Shown here piece after piece: positions 1 to 9,633 of a DNA stretch of 64,000 nt. Made by a program: the position numbers and the translations under genes. The DNA is from Micromonospora halophytica (lineage in GTDB: Bacteria > Actinomycetota > Actinomycetes > Mycobacteriales > Micromonosporaceae), in contig NZ_FMDN01000002.1 in assembly GCF_900090245.1 (NCBI RefSeq), positions 1-64,000 of the forward strand, written 5' to 3'. Numbering within the stretch: position 1 is the first letter of the stretch; each line of letters starts with the position of its first letter. The notes beneath the pieces were generated by a model. It was given only the letters and a program-made list of their open reading frames with translations, was not told the DNA's origin and did not search any database.

Positions 1-297
1 GGCATTGCCATGCCAGTCCAGATCTCCCGCGGTGTCCGCGTCGGCCTGCAGCATCGCCTCGATCCGCGCCCAGGTCCCGTCCTCCTGCCAGCGGGTGAAC
101 CGCTTGTACAGCGTCTTCCACGATCCGTATCGCTCCGGCACGTCACGCCACGGCACCCCGGTCCGCACCCGGTACACGATCCCGTTGATCACCTGCCGGT
201 GATCACGCCACCGCCCACCACGCTGCGGCGTCATCGCCGGCAGCAACGGCGCGATCCGCGCGTACTCGACATCGCTCAGCTCAAACCGTCCACCCAC
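1..297 (-). CDS. IS5-family transposase, N-terminal part (cut by window edge)
   Basis: Reading leftwards from a GTG at 297 gives 99 codons that remain open to base 1. The protein begins VGGRFELSDVEYARIAPLLP and contains GGRWRDHRQVINGIVYRVRT followed by GVPWRDVPERYGSWKTLYKR. This is the DUF4096-type helix-turn-helix N-terminus of IS5/IS427-group DDE transposases, which binds the element ends. The catalytic DDE part would lie beyond the window. No stop or frameshift is visible in the part present, so it may be intact, possibly as one half of a two-frame transposase as is common in this group. The start is chosen because the conserved family sequence begins there; an SD is not obvious. Confidence 0.8.
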   Translation of the reverse strand, partial: MGGRFELSDVEYARIAPLLPAMTPQRGGRWRDHRQVINGIVYRVRTGVPWRDVPERYGSWKTLYKRFTRWQEDGTWARIEAMLQADADTAGDLDWHGNA

Positions 298-346
298 AAC
301 AGAGATGAATAGTCGAGCCACGCCCCAAGATCCAGGAGACACGCCC
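1..346 (-). mobile_element. End of an IS5-type insertion sequence
   Basis: The transposase gene starts inside this stretch and runs leftwards out of the window, so only one end of the element is visible. The outer end, read on the minus strand, is GGGCGTGTCTCCTGGATC, which has the look of an IS5/IS427-group terminal repeat. The element stops at a CTAG (346-349) that also contains the stop codon of the neighbouring ABC exporter. The other terminal repeat and the target duplication lie outside the window, so the exact boundary is inferred. Confidence 0.75.
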
Positions 347-2340
347 TAGTTGGCGGCGGCGGGCGGCAGGGCCTCCTGGGCGACGTACGTGCCCATCGGC
401 ACGGTGGTCACCACCGGCTCGGACTCCACCTCGTCGGCGTACGGGGTGGGCGAGTCGGCGACCGCGAACTGGGTGCGGTACAGCTCGGCGTAGAGCCCGC
501 CGACGGCGACCAGCTCGTCGTGCCGGCCCCGCTCCACGATCCGGCCGTCGTCGAGGACCAGGATCTGGTCGGCCTCCCGGACGGTGGAGAGCCGGTGCGC
601 GATGACCAGCGCGGTACGCCCGGTCAGCGCCACCGACAGCGCCCGCTGCACGGCCGCCTCGCTCTCCGAGTCCAGATGGGCGGTGGCCTCGTCGAGGATC
701 ACGATCGACGGCGCCTTGAGCAGCAGCCGGGCGATCGCGATGCGCTGCTTCTCCCCGCCGGAGAAGCGGTACCCGCGCTCGCCGACCATGGTGTCCAGCC
801 CGTCGGGCAGGGCCCGGACCAGGTCGGCGACCTGCGCGCCGGCCAGCGCCGCCCAGATCTCGTCGTCGGTGGCCTCCGGTTTGGCGTAGCGCAGGTTCTC
901 CCGGATCGTCTCGTGGAAGAGGTGGCTGTCCTGGGTGACCACGCCGATCTCGTCGCGCAGCGAGGCGAGGGTGGCGTCGCGGACGTCCATCCCGCCGACG
1001 CGCACCTCGCCGTCGGTGACGTCGTAGATCCGGGAGATCAGCATCGACAGCGTCGACTTTCCGGCGCCGGAGGGGCCGACCAGGGCCACCATCTGACCCG
1101 GCTCGACGGTGAACGAGACGCCCTTGAGCACCGGCTCGTTGACCGTGCGGTCGAGGGTGGCGACCTCCTCCAGCGAGGCGAGCGACACCTCGGCGGCGGC
1201 CGGGTAGCGGAACCGCACGTCGCGGAACTCGACCCGACCGGCGCCCCGGGGCACCGGCACCGCGTCCGGCTTCTCCTCGATGCCGGGGCGCAGGTCGAGC
1301 ACCTCGAAGACCCGGTCGAAGGAGACGAGGGCGCTCATCACGTCCACCCGGACGTTGGACAGCGCGGTAAGCGGGCCGTACAGGCGGGTGAGCAGCAGCG
1401 CGAGGGTGACCACGGTGCCGGCGCTGACCGCGCCGGTGACCGCCAGCCAGCCGCCGAGCCCGTAGGTCAGGGCCTGGGCCAGCGAGGCGACCAGGAGCAT
1501 CGCGACGAAGAACGTGCGCGAGTACATCGCCGACTGGATGCCGATGTCGCGGACCCGCTCGGCCCGGCCGGCGAACCGGCGGGCCTCCTCCTCGGGCGAG
1601 CCGAAGAGCTTGACCAGCAGAGCCCCGGCCACCCCGAACCGTTCGGTCATGGTCGCGTTCATCTTGGCGTCGAGGTTGTACGACTCGCGGGTGATCTCGG
1701 CCAGCCGCTTGCCGACCCGACGGGCCGGGATGATGAAGATCGGCAGCAGCACCAGCGAGAGGGTGGTGATCTGCCAGGAGAGGGTGAACATCACGCCGGC
1801 GGTGAGGACCAGCTGGATGACGTTGCTGACCACGCCGGACAGCGTCGAGGTGAACGCCCGCTGGGCGCCCATCACGTCGTTGTTGAGCCGGCTGACCAGG
1901 GCGCCGGTCTGGGTGCGGGTGAAGAACTGCAACGGCATCCGCTGCACGTGGTCGTAGACCCGGGTGCGCAGGTCGAGGATGATCCCCTCACCGATGCGGG
2001 CCGAGTACCACCGCTGGGCCAGGGAGAAGAGCGCGTCGGCGACCGCCAGGGCGGCGATGAACAGCGCCAGCCGGACGACCGCGTCGCCGGCGTCCGGGCC
2101 GCCCCGGGTGATGGTGTTGATGACGTCGCCGGCCAGGACCGGGGTGGCGACCCCGATGATCGCGGCGATCACCACGGTGATCAGGAAGACGACGATGTCC
2201 CGCCGGTACGGCTGGGCGAAGGCGACGATCCGCCGGGCGGTGCCGCGCTTGAGCCGGTGCGTGGAGACCTCGTCCTGGCTACGCATCGACCGGAGCATGC
2301 TCCACCCGGCCATGCCCCCGCCGGACATCGGGTTGGACAT
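346..2340 (-). CDS. ABC exporter, fused permease and ATPase (MsbA/MDR-like half transporter)
   Basis: This 664-aa protein combines an N-terminal membrane domain (about residues 45-340, six predicted helices) with a C-terminal ATPase domain. The ATPase has Walker A GPSGAGKST (422-430), Q-loop Gln470, signature FSGGE (526-530), Walker B VILDE (547-551) and switch His582, so it should be a competent exporter half. It would act as a homo- or heterodimer in the cytoplasmic membrane; the substrate cannot be told. ATG 2340 is preceded by GGAGGTGA at good spacing. The stop codon lies exactly at the edge of an insertion sequence, so the last residues may have been changed by that insertion. No partner half-transporter is adjacent. 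Confidence 0.93.
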   Translation of the reverse strand: MSNPMSGGGMAGWSMLRSMRSQDEVSTHRLKRGTARRIVAFAQPYRRDIVVFLITVVIAAIIGVATPVLAGDVINTITRGGPDAGDAVVRLALFIAALAVADALFSLAQRWYSARIGEGIILDLRTRVYDHVQRMPLQFFTRTQTGALVSRLNNDVMGAQRAFTSTLSGVVSNVIQLVLTAGVMFTLSWQITTLSLVLLPIFIIPARRVGKRLAEITRESYNLDAKMNATMTERFGVAGALLVKLFGSPEEEARRFAGRAERVRDIGIQSAMYSRTFFVAMLLVASLAQALTYGLGGWLAVTGAVSAGTVVTLALLLTRLYGPLTALSNVRVDVMSALVSFDRVFEVLDLRPGIEEKPDAVPVPRGAGRVEFRDVRFRYPAAAEVSLASLEEVATLDRTVNEPVLKGVSFTVEPGQMVALVGPSGAGKSTLSMLISRIYDVTDGEVRVGGMDVRDATLASLRDEIGVVTQDSHLFHETIRENLRYAKPEATDDEIWAALAGAQVADLVRALPDGLDTMVGERGYRFSGGEKQRIAIARLLLKAPSIVILDEATAHLDSESEAAVQRALSVALTGRTALVIAHRLSTVREADQILVLDDGRIVERGRHDELVAVGGLYAELYRTQFAVADSPTPYADEVESEPVVTTVPMGTYVAQEALPPAAAN

Positions 2341-2442
2341 CGGTCACCTCCGGATCGTGGGCAGCGCTGCGCCGTCGGGTCCAATTCTCCCGACGACTAC
2401 GACAACCTCGGCAGTAACCCGGATCTTCCCGAACGGTCCTTA

Positions 2443-3210
2443 CTATTCTCCCCGCCCGGCGAGATCACGCAGCCGACGGGTCTGCGACTCCCGCTCCGCG
2501 CGCTGCTGCTCGGCGTGGGTACGGCCACCCGCGCCGGCGAGCAGCGCCTTGATCTCCACCACCGCGTCACGGTTGGCCGAGAGCAGCCCGGCGGTGAGGT
2601 CGCGGACCGCCCCGTCCAGTTCGGCGCCGGGCACGACCAGGGTGGCCAAACCGATCCGGTCCGCCTCGGCGGCGTCCAGCCGACGGCCCGTCGCGCAGAT
2701 CTCCAGCGCGCGGGAGTAGCCGACCAGTTCCACCAGGCGCTTGGTCCCGGCCAGGTCGGGGACCAGCCCGAGGGTCACCTCGGCCATGGAGAACCGGGCG
2801 TCCTCGGCCAGCACCCGCAGGTCGCAGGCGAGCGCCAACTGGAAGCCCGCGCCGATGGCGTGCCCCTGCACGGCGGCCACCGAGATCACGTCGGGGCGGT
2901 GCAGCCAGGTGAAGCCCTGCTGGTACTCGGCGATCCGGTCCGCGCACTCCTGCTCGGGCAGGGTGGAGAGCTCGGCGAAGGAACCGGGCCCGGAGGCGCC
3001 GGCCACCGACAGGTCGAGACCGGCCGAGAAGGCCCGCCCCTCGCCGCGCACCACGACGACACGCACGTCGCCGGGAAGATCCCGGGAGAAGTCGCTCATC
3101 GCGCGCCACATCGCCGGGGTCTGGGCGTTGAGCACGTCGGGCCGGCACAACGTGACCGTCGCGACCGGCCCGTCGCAGTCGAGGCGTACCCCGGTCGTCT
3201 CGGCGGTCAC
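2443..3210 (-). CDS. Enoyl-CoA hydratase/isomerase family protein
   Basis: This 255-aa crotonase-fold protein would act on acyl-CoA thioesters in the cytoplasm, classically hydrating trans-2-enoyl-CoA in beta-oxidation. Visible hallmarks are the oxyanion-hole stretch GRAFSAGLDLS, the second glycine loop AVQGHAIGAGFQLALACDLR, and AEVTLGLVPDLAGTKRL, where the usual PGAGG is replaced by PDLAG, so exact chemistry is uncertain. GTG 3210 is taken as the start because it gives the normal family length; an upstream in-frame ATG at 3369 would overlap the HTH gene and add an Arg/Pro-rich tail unlike the family. It lies 46 nt downstream of the HTH gene and may be co-transcribed with it. Confidence 0.85.
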   Translation of the reverse strand: MTAETTGVRLDCDGPVATVTLCRPDVLNAQTPAMWRAMSDFSRDLPGDVRVVVVRGEGRAFSAGLDLSVAGASGPGSFAELSTLPEQECADRIAEYQQGFTWLHRPDVISVAAVQGHAIGAGFQLALACDLRVLAEDARFSMAEVTLGLVPDLAGTKRLVELVGYSRALEICATGRRLDAAEADRIGLATLVVPGAELDGAVRDLTAGLLSANRDAVVEIKALLAGAGGRTHAEQQRAERESQTRRLRDLAGRGE

Positions 3211-3256
3211 CGGACCGCCCGGAGGACGACGCTGGTGGACGACGCCGGTGGGCGGG

Positions 3257-3484
3257 TCACGCCTTCTTGCGGCGCCGGGCACCGCCACGCTGGCGCAGCT
3301 GCACCCCGGACTCGGTGAGCACTCGGTGGATGAACCCGTAGGATCGCCCCGTCGAGGCCGCGAGAGCACGGATGCTCTCTCCGCCGGTGTACCGCTTTAC
3401 CAGGTCCTTGGCGAGCGTCTGACGCTCGGCTCCGACGATCCGGCGACCCTTCTCAGTGCTGGTGGCTGTGCCAGTGGCTGCCAT
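3257..3484 (-). CDS. Small helix-turn-helix protein, 75 aa
   Basis: A very basic 75-residue protein with a Hin/resolvase-like HTH: RYTGGESIRALAASTGRSYG at about 31-50, then FIHRVLTESGVQLRQRG and the tail GARRRKKA. Proteins of this type are widely conserved in actinomycetes and are presumed to bind DNA; the role is not established as far as I know. ATG 3484 follows GTGAGGA at suitable spacing. It precedes the enoyl-CoA hydratase gene on the same strand. The lysine/arginine tail suggests non-specific nucleic-acid contacts in addition to the HTH. Confidence 0.85.
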   Translation of the reverse strand: MAATGTATSTEKGRRIVGAERQTLAKDLVKRYTGGESIRALAASTGRSYGFIHRVLTESGVQLRQRGGARRRKKA

Positions 3485-3675
3485 GCTGATTCCTCACGTC
3501 CCAGACTGTGCGGTTCGGATACGGTCCCACCTATTAGACCGCCTCGAACGATCATGCGCCAGATATCAACTCTTCGCCAACCGACACGCTATGCAATGTC
3601 AGCTTCCCGATAGAGTGATCCTGCCGACGTCCACGTGTGGTGGGCGTCCGGTTCGACGGCCCGGGCCGCCACCCG

Positions 3676-3681
3676 TACCCT
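3676..3681 (+). promoter_or_regulatory. -10 hexamer of the decayed Cad-type gene
   Basis: TACCCT lies 7 nt before the ATG at 3689, the leaderless geometry seen repeatedly in this window. It is retained although the gene is broken. Confidence 0.4.
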
Positions 3682-3688
3682 GCCGGGC

Positions 3689-3799
3689 ATGACCGGCCTG
3701 CTCGCCGCCGCGGCGGCCGCGGCGCTGGTGTTCACGGCCACCAACGTCGACGACATCGTGGTGCTGACCGTGCTCTTCGTGGCGGCGCGCAGCCGGCTC
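3689..3799 (+). pseudogene. Remnant of a cadmium-resistance (Cad/CadD-like) transporter
   Basis: From ATG 3689 the reading frame gives about 36 residues, including LVFTATNVDDIVVLTVLFVA. This matches the first membrane helix and the conserved TNVDD(I) motif of Cad-family metal exporters. After about 3796 the sequence becomes Pro/Arg-rich and runs into the antisense end of the ABC-F gene, so the rest of the about 200-aa transporter is gone. The remnant fills most of the 361-base gap between the HTH gene and the ABC-F gene. Assignment rests on one short motif, so the family is likely rather than certain. Confidence 0.6.
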
Positions 3800-3845
3800 C
3801 GGCCTCCCCACCCACCTCCTCCCCTGACCACACCCCGGCGCGCCG

Positions 3846-5450
<1,605 letters not shown>

Positions 5451-5694
5451 TTCCGGTACTCGCTCTCGGGGTCTGGAAGGGCTGACTCAGGGCACGCGAA
5501 ACGGCCGGCGGGCCTCAGGGACCGTCGGCGCGGGGCGGTTCAGCCTTCGCAGAGCAGCACGGGGGCAAGTGTACCGGGCGGCCCGTGACGCGCCGCCCGG
5601 ATTACCTGGCAAGATCATCGGGTACCGAATCGCCGTCCGGACCCGGTCCGGTACCGCAACCACCAGACGTGACGAATCGGTGATCGGGGTCAAC

Positions 5695-6606
5695 ATGGAG
5701 CTGAACGAGAACGCGCGGATCGACACCAGCCAGGTGGACGACCGGCGAGGGTCCGGCGGAGGCGGCGGGATGGGCATCCCCATCCCGATCGGCGGCGGTC
5801 GCGGGGGCGTCGTCGGCATCGTCATCGCCGTGCTGGTGGCGCTGGTCGGCGGCGGCTTCGGGCTGAACGCGATGAACGGCGGCGGGGGCGGGCAGGGGGA
5901 CAACACCGCCCTGGAGCAGAAGTGCTCGACCGACGACGCGCTGCGGCAGCTGGACTGCCGTAACACCCTCTACGTGAACTCCGTCCAGGCGTACTGGCGT
6001 ACGGCGCTGCCCGAGGCGTTCGGCGAGCAGTACCGCCCGTCGAAGACGGTCTTCTTCAGCCAGGGCGTGAACACCGCCTGCGGCCAGGCCGGCTCCGGCG
6101 TCGGCCCGTTCTACTGCCCCGCCGACTCGCTCGTCTACATCGACCTCACCTTCTACCGGGTGCTGGCCGACCAACTCGGCGCCGAGGGCGAGTTCGCCCA
6201 GCCGTACGTGCTGGCCCACGAGTACGGCCACCACGTCCAGAATCTGCTCGGCACCAACGAACAGGTGCGCCGCCAGCAGCAGCGCGACCCGGACAACGCC
6301 AACGCGCTGTCGGTGAAGTTGGAGCTCCAAGCTGATTGCTACGCCGGGGCCTGGGCGAAGAACGCCACCGGCACCGCCGACGAATCCGGTCAGAAGATCT
6401 TCAGGAGCATCTCGGAGCAGGACATCGCGCAGGCGATCGACACGGCCGAGAAGATCGGTGACGACGCCATCTCGGAGCGGGCCGACCGCCCGGTGAACCC
6501 GGAGGAGTTCACCCACGGCTCGTCCGCGCAGCGCAAGGAATGGTTCACCCGGGGCTACGCGAGCGGGGACCCGAAGTCCTGCGACACCTTCGGCGGCAGC
6601 CTCTGA
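5695..6606 (+). CDS. ypfJ: Neutral zinc metallopeptidase (YpfJ/KPN_02809 family)
   Basis: A 303-aa membrane-anchored protease-like protein. A Gly-rich N-terminus is followed by one membrane helix (about 39-60) and a periplasm/exterior-facing domain with the zincin motif HEYGH at 175-179, embedded in YVLAHEYGHHVQNLLG. Cysteines near 77, 88, 129, 141 and the LQADCYAGAW stretch are typical of this family. The physiological substrate is unknown. ATG 5695 starts the family-typical MELNENARID; a GTG at 5680 is an alternative. It is convergent with the RCC1-repeat gene and shares a perfect hairpin with it. Confidence 0.88.
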   Translation: MELNENARIDTSQVDDRRGSGGGGGMGIPIPIGGGRGGVVGIVIAVLVALVGGGFGLNAMNGGGGGQGDNTALEQKCSTDDALRQLDCRNTLYVNSVQAYWRTALPEAFGEQYRPSKTVFFSQGVNTACGQAGSGVGPFYCPADSLVYIDLTFYRVLADQLGAEGEFAQPYVLAHEYGHHVQNLLGTNEQVRRQQQRDPDNANALSVKLELQADCYAGAWAKNATGTADESGQKIFRSISEQDIAQAIDTAEKIGDDAISERADRPVNPEEFTHGSSAQRKEWFTRGYASGDPKSCDTFGGSL

Positions 6607-6627
6607 GCGTCCGGCACCCGGCCGGCC

Positions 6628-6670
6628 GTCGGCCTGTACCGCTGACGCGCAGCCAGCGGTACAGGCCGAC
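6628..6670. terminator. Bidirectional hairpin between ypfJ and the RCC1 gene
   Basis: The arms GTCGGCCTGTACCGCTG (6628-6644) and its exact complement (6654-6670) form a 17-bp stem with a 9-nt loop between two convergent genes. There is no U-tract on either side. Confidence 0.75.
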
Positions 6671-6697
6671 GACCCGGCATCGTGACCCGGCGGCGGC

Positions 6698-7912
6698 TCA
6701 GCTCGGCAGGGCCACCTGGGCCGGGGTGGACCGCTCGATGGTGGTGCCGTCGCCCAACTGCCCACCGCTGTTGTCGCCCCAGCACCACAGGCCGCCGTCG
6801 GCGCGGATCGCGCAGCTGTGGCTGCTGGCGGCCGGGCCGCCGGTCCAGGTGGTGGCGTCGCCGACCCGGGTGGGCGCGGACCGGTGGACGGTGGTGCCGT
6901 CGCCCACCTGCCCCTCCGCGTTCTTGCCCCAGCACCACAGGCCGCCGTCGCTGCGGACCGCACACGACGTGTCGCCGCTCGCGCCGACCCTGCTCCAGGT
7001 CGTGGTCGTGCCGACCTGGACCGGCGTGGTCTGGAAGTTGGTGTTCACGCCCAACTGCCCGTACCCGTTCTCACCCCAGCACCAGAGGGTGCCGGACCGG
7101 ATCCCGCAGGTGTGCGCGTACCCGGCCGTCACGCCGGTCCAGGTGGTCGCGGTGCCGACCTGCGCCGGCGTCGTCTGAGAGCCCAGGGTGCCGAGACCGA
7201 GCTGCCCGTCCGAACTGTAACCCCAGCACCACAGCGTTCCGTCGGTGCGGACACCACAGGTGTGCGCGAAGCCGGTCGAGACGCTCGCCCAGTTGGTCGC
7301 CGTGTCGACCTGCAGCGGGGTGGTCGCGACATAGGGCGAGTTGCCGACGCCCAACTGCGCGGTCCGGTTGAAGCCCCAGCACCAGAGGGCGCCGTCGGTC
7401 CGCACGGCGCAGGTGTGGGCGGGGCCGGCGTCGACACTGGCCCAGGTGGCCGTACCGATCCGCACCGGGGTGCTCCGGCTCGTGGTGGTCCCGTCACCGA
7501 CCTGGCCCCGGAAGTTGCTGCCCCAGCACCACAGCGACCCGTCCGCCTGCACCCCGCAGGTGTGCCCGGAGCCGGCGTCGACCCCGGTCCAGGTGGCGGT
7601 GCCGACCCGCGCCGGGGTGCTCCGGTTCGTGGTGGTCCCGTCACCGAGCTGGCCACCGTAGTTCGAACCCCAGCACCACAGTCCCCCGTCGGCGCTGATC
7701 GCACAGGTGTGTGCCGCGCCCGCGGTGACGCTGGTGACCGCCGGGGCGGCCAGCGCGCCGCGCTCGGCCTGGGTGACGCCCGCCGCCGCCGCGCCGGCCG
7801 TCAGTGCCCCGGTGAGCACGGCGCTTCCGATGGACATCGCCGCTGCGGCGGCGAGGAGTCTCGTCGCACGGCGCCACCGGGCCCGCAGCCGGCCGTCCTG
7901 ATGTCCGTTCAT
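6698..7912 (-). CDS. Secreted RCC1-repeat protein
   Basis: A 404-aa protein beginning with a long signal sequence: basic region [13 protein letters not shown], then a hydrophobic [20 protein letters not shown] and likely cleavage after AAA. The rest consists of seven RCC1 beta-propeller blades, each with an HTCAVRxDGxLWCWG-type core and GQLGDGT end, so probably one closed seven-bladed propeller. The two cysteines per blade (HTC...WCWG) probably form disulfides outside the cell. Function is unknown; such propellers usually mediate binding. ATG 7912 has GGGAGAGAG upstream, whereas an upstream in-frame start at 8026 would place residues before the signal peptide. No partner gene is apparent. Confidence 0.85.
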   Translation of the reverse strand: MNGHQDGRLRARWRRATRLLAAAAAMSIGSAVLTGALTAGAAAAGVTQAERGALAAPAVTSVTAGAAHTCAISADGGLWCWGSNYGGQLGDGTTTNRSTPARVGTATWTGVDAGSGHTCGVQADGSLWCWGSNFRGQVGDGTTTSRSTPVRIGTATWASVDAGPAHTCAVRTDGALWCWGFNRTAQLGVGNSPYVATTPLQVDTATNWASVSTGFAHTCGVRTDGTLWCWGYSSDGQLGLGTLGSQTTPAQVGTATTWTGVTAGYAHTCGIRSGTLWCWGENGYGQLGVNTNFQTTPVQVGTTTTWSRVGASGDTSCAVRSDGGLWCWGKNAEGQVGDGTTVHRSAPTRVGDATTWTGGPAASSHSCAIRADGGLWCWGDNSGGQLGDGTTIERSTPAQVALPS

Positions 7913-8070
7913 GTACTGCTCTCTCCCAACGATGTCGGTGCCTGGACGACGAAGCTGCCCCGGCGGGCGCCCGGAGACCCACCACTTCGTCGCACCGACG
8001 ATATGCATCGGCTGCCTTCGATGCACATTAGACGGGTTGGATTGACCCGCCTTGATGGGATCTTTTCCGT

Positions 8071-8709
8071 TCAGCGGACCAGAATGTGGACCGCTCGGGC
8101 GGCGGAGACGGCGGCGACCAGGACTGCGTGCCGGGGTTCCGGCACGTCGAGGAGGCGGCCGGCGCGCAACGCGGCGAGCGGGGCCAGCCGGCGATCGGCC
8201 AGCACGGTCTCCACCGCCCGCCGGTCACCGCCGCAGACCAGGGCCGCAAGGGTCGACACCTCCGGCAGCAGCAGGCGTACGGCCAACTCCGCCGCGTCAC
8301 CGAGGGCCGCCTTCGCCTGGTTGTCGCGCCGCCGGGCGAACCGCTGCTGGGACCACCCACCGGCGGCGGTACGCCCCTGCACGTAACGGGTGTCCACCTT
8401 GGAGACCACCAGGTCGAGGCCCTCGGCCACGCCGACGGCGACCGCGCCCTTGCGGGCGAGCAGCAGGCCGATCCGGCGGGGTGCGGCCGCCGCCCCGACG
8501 AATCCGGGCAGGTCCGGCGCGGGGCGTGCGCCGGGCGGGGTGTGCAGCTCGGCCGTGGCGCCGTCCGGGGCGGTCAGCAGCAGGCCGTACCCAAGAACGG
8601 TGGTGGTGGGCGGACCGTGCCGCTCGGCGAAGCCCTCGGTCCACCGGGCCACCCGGGCCGGTTCGACCTCGACCCAGCGGCCGCCGCCGGCTGCGGGTCG
8701 GCTGCTCAC
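8071..8709 (-). CDS. acVLRF1-type peptidyl-tRNA hydrolase / release-factor-like protein
   Basis: A 212-aa cytoplasmic protein resembling the actinobacterial Vms1-like release factor 1 family, relatives of eukaryotic Vms1/ANKZF1 and eRF1. These are thought to release nascent chains from stalled large ribosomal subunits by hydrolysing peptidyl-tRNA. The diagnostic stretch is [20 protein letters not shown], with GGWSQQRF at 117-124 in the place of the release-factor GGQ loop. The start is GTG 8709, with TAGGTT ending 7 nt before it, so the transcript is probably leaderless; a weak GGGAG is also present. The gene stands alone between the RCC1 gene and a decayed LysE gene. Confidence 0.75.
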   Translation of the reverse strand: MSSRPAAGGGRWVEVEPARVARWTEGFAERHGPPTTTVLGYGLLLTAPDGATAELHTPPGARPAPDLPGFVGAAAAPRRIGLLLARKGAVAVGVAEGLDLVVSKVDTRYVQGRTAAGGWSQQRFARRRDNQAKAALGDAAELAVRLLLPEVSTLAALVCGGDRRAVETVLADRRLAPLAALRAGRLLDVPEPRHAVLVAAVSAARAVHILVR

Positions 8710-8716
8710 GCTCCCG

Positions 8717-8722
8717 AACCTA
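8717..8722 (-). promoter_or_regulatory. -10 hexamer of the VLRF1-type gene
   Basis: TAGGTT, read on the minus strand, ends 7 nt before the GTG at 8709, which predicts a leaderless message. Confidence 0.45.
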
Positions 8723-8753
8723 CGCCACTGGCCCCTGCCCCCGCCCCTCAGTA

Positions 8754-8829
8754 CCGCGATCTTGCAGAGGTGGCCCCACCGAACCGGCGCGAAGGCCGCG
8801 AAAAGGCGACCGGAACCGCATGATCGCGG
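8754..8829. repeat. Imperfect palindrome (CCGCGATC ... GATCGCGG)
   Basis: Arms CCGCGATC (8754-8761) and GATCGCGG (8822-8829), extended by three further pairs after one mismatch, enclose about 60 nt. It lies between the VLRF1 promoter and the LysE remnant. It could be a decayed copy of an intergenic repeat family; only a genome search would show that. Confidence 0.45.
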
Positions 8830-8853
8830 CAGGCGGCCGGGGTCGGGTCGGAA

Positions 8854-9155
8854 TCACCCGACGAACAGCACCGCGACGGCGAGGGCGGCGATGATCGCGC
8901 TGGACACCAGGGCGGTGACCAGGCGGCCGCGCGGACCCGCCAGCACCCGTCCGACCAGGGAACCGCCACCGGCGATCAGCAGTTGCCAGCTCGCCGAGGG
9001 CGAGATCGCCCCGAGCAGAAGGCGGACGCGACCGGCAGGTCCGGGTCGACGGAGCCCCGGCGGCCGATGACGAGCGCCGTGAAGTAAACCACGGTGGCCG
9101 GGTTCAGCAGGGTCAACGTGAGCACCCCGGCGAAGGCCCGGGACGGGCTTGTCCA
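8854..9155 (-). pseudogene. LysE/RhtB-family exporter remnant, truncated and frameshifted
   Basis: Only the C-terminal half of an amino-acid exporter is recognisable. The first part reads SRAFAGVLTLTLLNPATVVY, the conserved LNP(K/A) helix of LysE transporters, up to VASAF. Near 9017 the frame must change: restoring one missing base gives AFVLGAISPSASWQLLIAGG and on to LAVAVLFVG and a stop at 8854. The N-terminal half is absent. A single-base deletion plus 5' truncation makes a functional product very unlikely. The remnant occupies the gap between the VLRF1-type gene and the SUF operon terminator. Confidence 0.7.
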
Positions 9156-9189
9156 GGCCCCGGCGGGGGGACAGCCCGGATGACCCGCG

Positions 9190-9230
9190 CGTCGAGCGCG
9201 GCACCCCGGTGCCGGGTGCCGCGCTCGACG
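9190..9230 (-). terminator. Terminator of the SUF operon
   Basis: A perfect 17-bp stem (CGTCGAGCGCGGCACCC at 9190-9206 against 9214-9230) with a 7-nt loop begins 7 bases beyond the stop of the last operon gene. Confidence 0.8.
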
Positions 9231-9237
9231 GTGACGG

Positions 9238-9633
9238 TCAGACGTTGAAGCCGAGCGAGCGGAGCTGGTCGCGCCCCTCGTCGGTGATCTTGTCCGGCCC
9301 CCACGGCGGCAGCCAGACCCAGTTGATCCGGATGTCGTCGACCAGGCCGCCACCCGGGCCGGTGGTCAGCGCCTGTCGGGCCTGGTCCTCGATCACGTCG
9401 GTGAGCGGGCAGGCCGCCGAGGTGAGCGTCATGTCCAGCGTCGCGACGTTGTCGTCTCCGACGTGCACGCCGTACACCAGGCCGAGGTCGACCACGTTGA
9501 TGCCCAGCTCGGGGTCGACGACGTCCTTCATCGCCTCCTCGATGTCGGCGACGGCGGCCCTGCCGCCGGCCGCCGGCGCCGCGCCCTCGGTCGCCACCGC
9601 GCCGTTCTCCGGCGCCGTCGTCTCGTCGCTCAT
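9238..9633 (-). CDS. sufT: SufT-like DUF59/MIP18-family iron-sulfur assembly factor
   Basis: A 131-aa cytoplasmic protein. After a variable Ala/Glu-rich head (1-25) comes the DUF59 domain with VVDPELGINVVDLGLVYG and the conserved TSAACPLTDVIEDQ, whose Cys75 is the reactive residue of the family. These proteins help mature or transfer Fe-S clusters. ATG 9633 overlaps the sufU stop as ATGA and follows GGAGGTGA, which fixes the start. It is the last gene of the SUF operon and lies just before the terminator. Confidence 0.9.
   Translation of the reverse strand: MSDETTAPENGAVATEGAAPAAGGRAAVADIEEAMKDVVDPELGINVVDLGLVYGVHVGDDNVATLDMTLTSAACPLTDVIEDQARQALTTGPGGGLVDDIRINWVWLPPWGPDKITDEGRDQLRSLGFNV

Noticed and set aside
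520..3318. A 932-codon open frame on the plus strand across the ABC exporter and enoyl-CoA hydratase genes
   Set aside because: It is the antisense side of two well-supported genes; its protein is a low-complexity Gly/Arg/His/Val-rich sequence with no family signature. Such frames are normal in DNA with GC-rich third positions.
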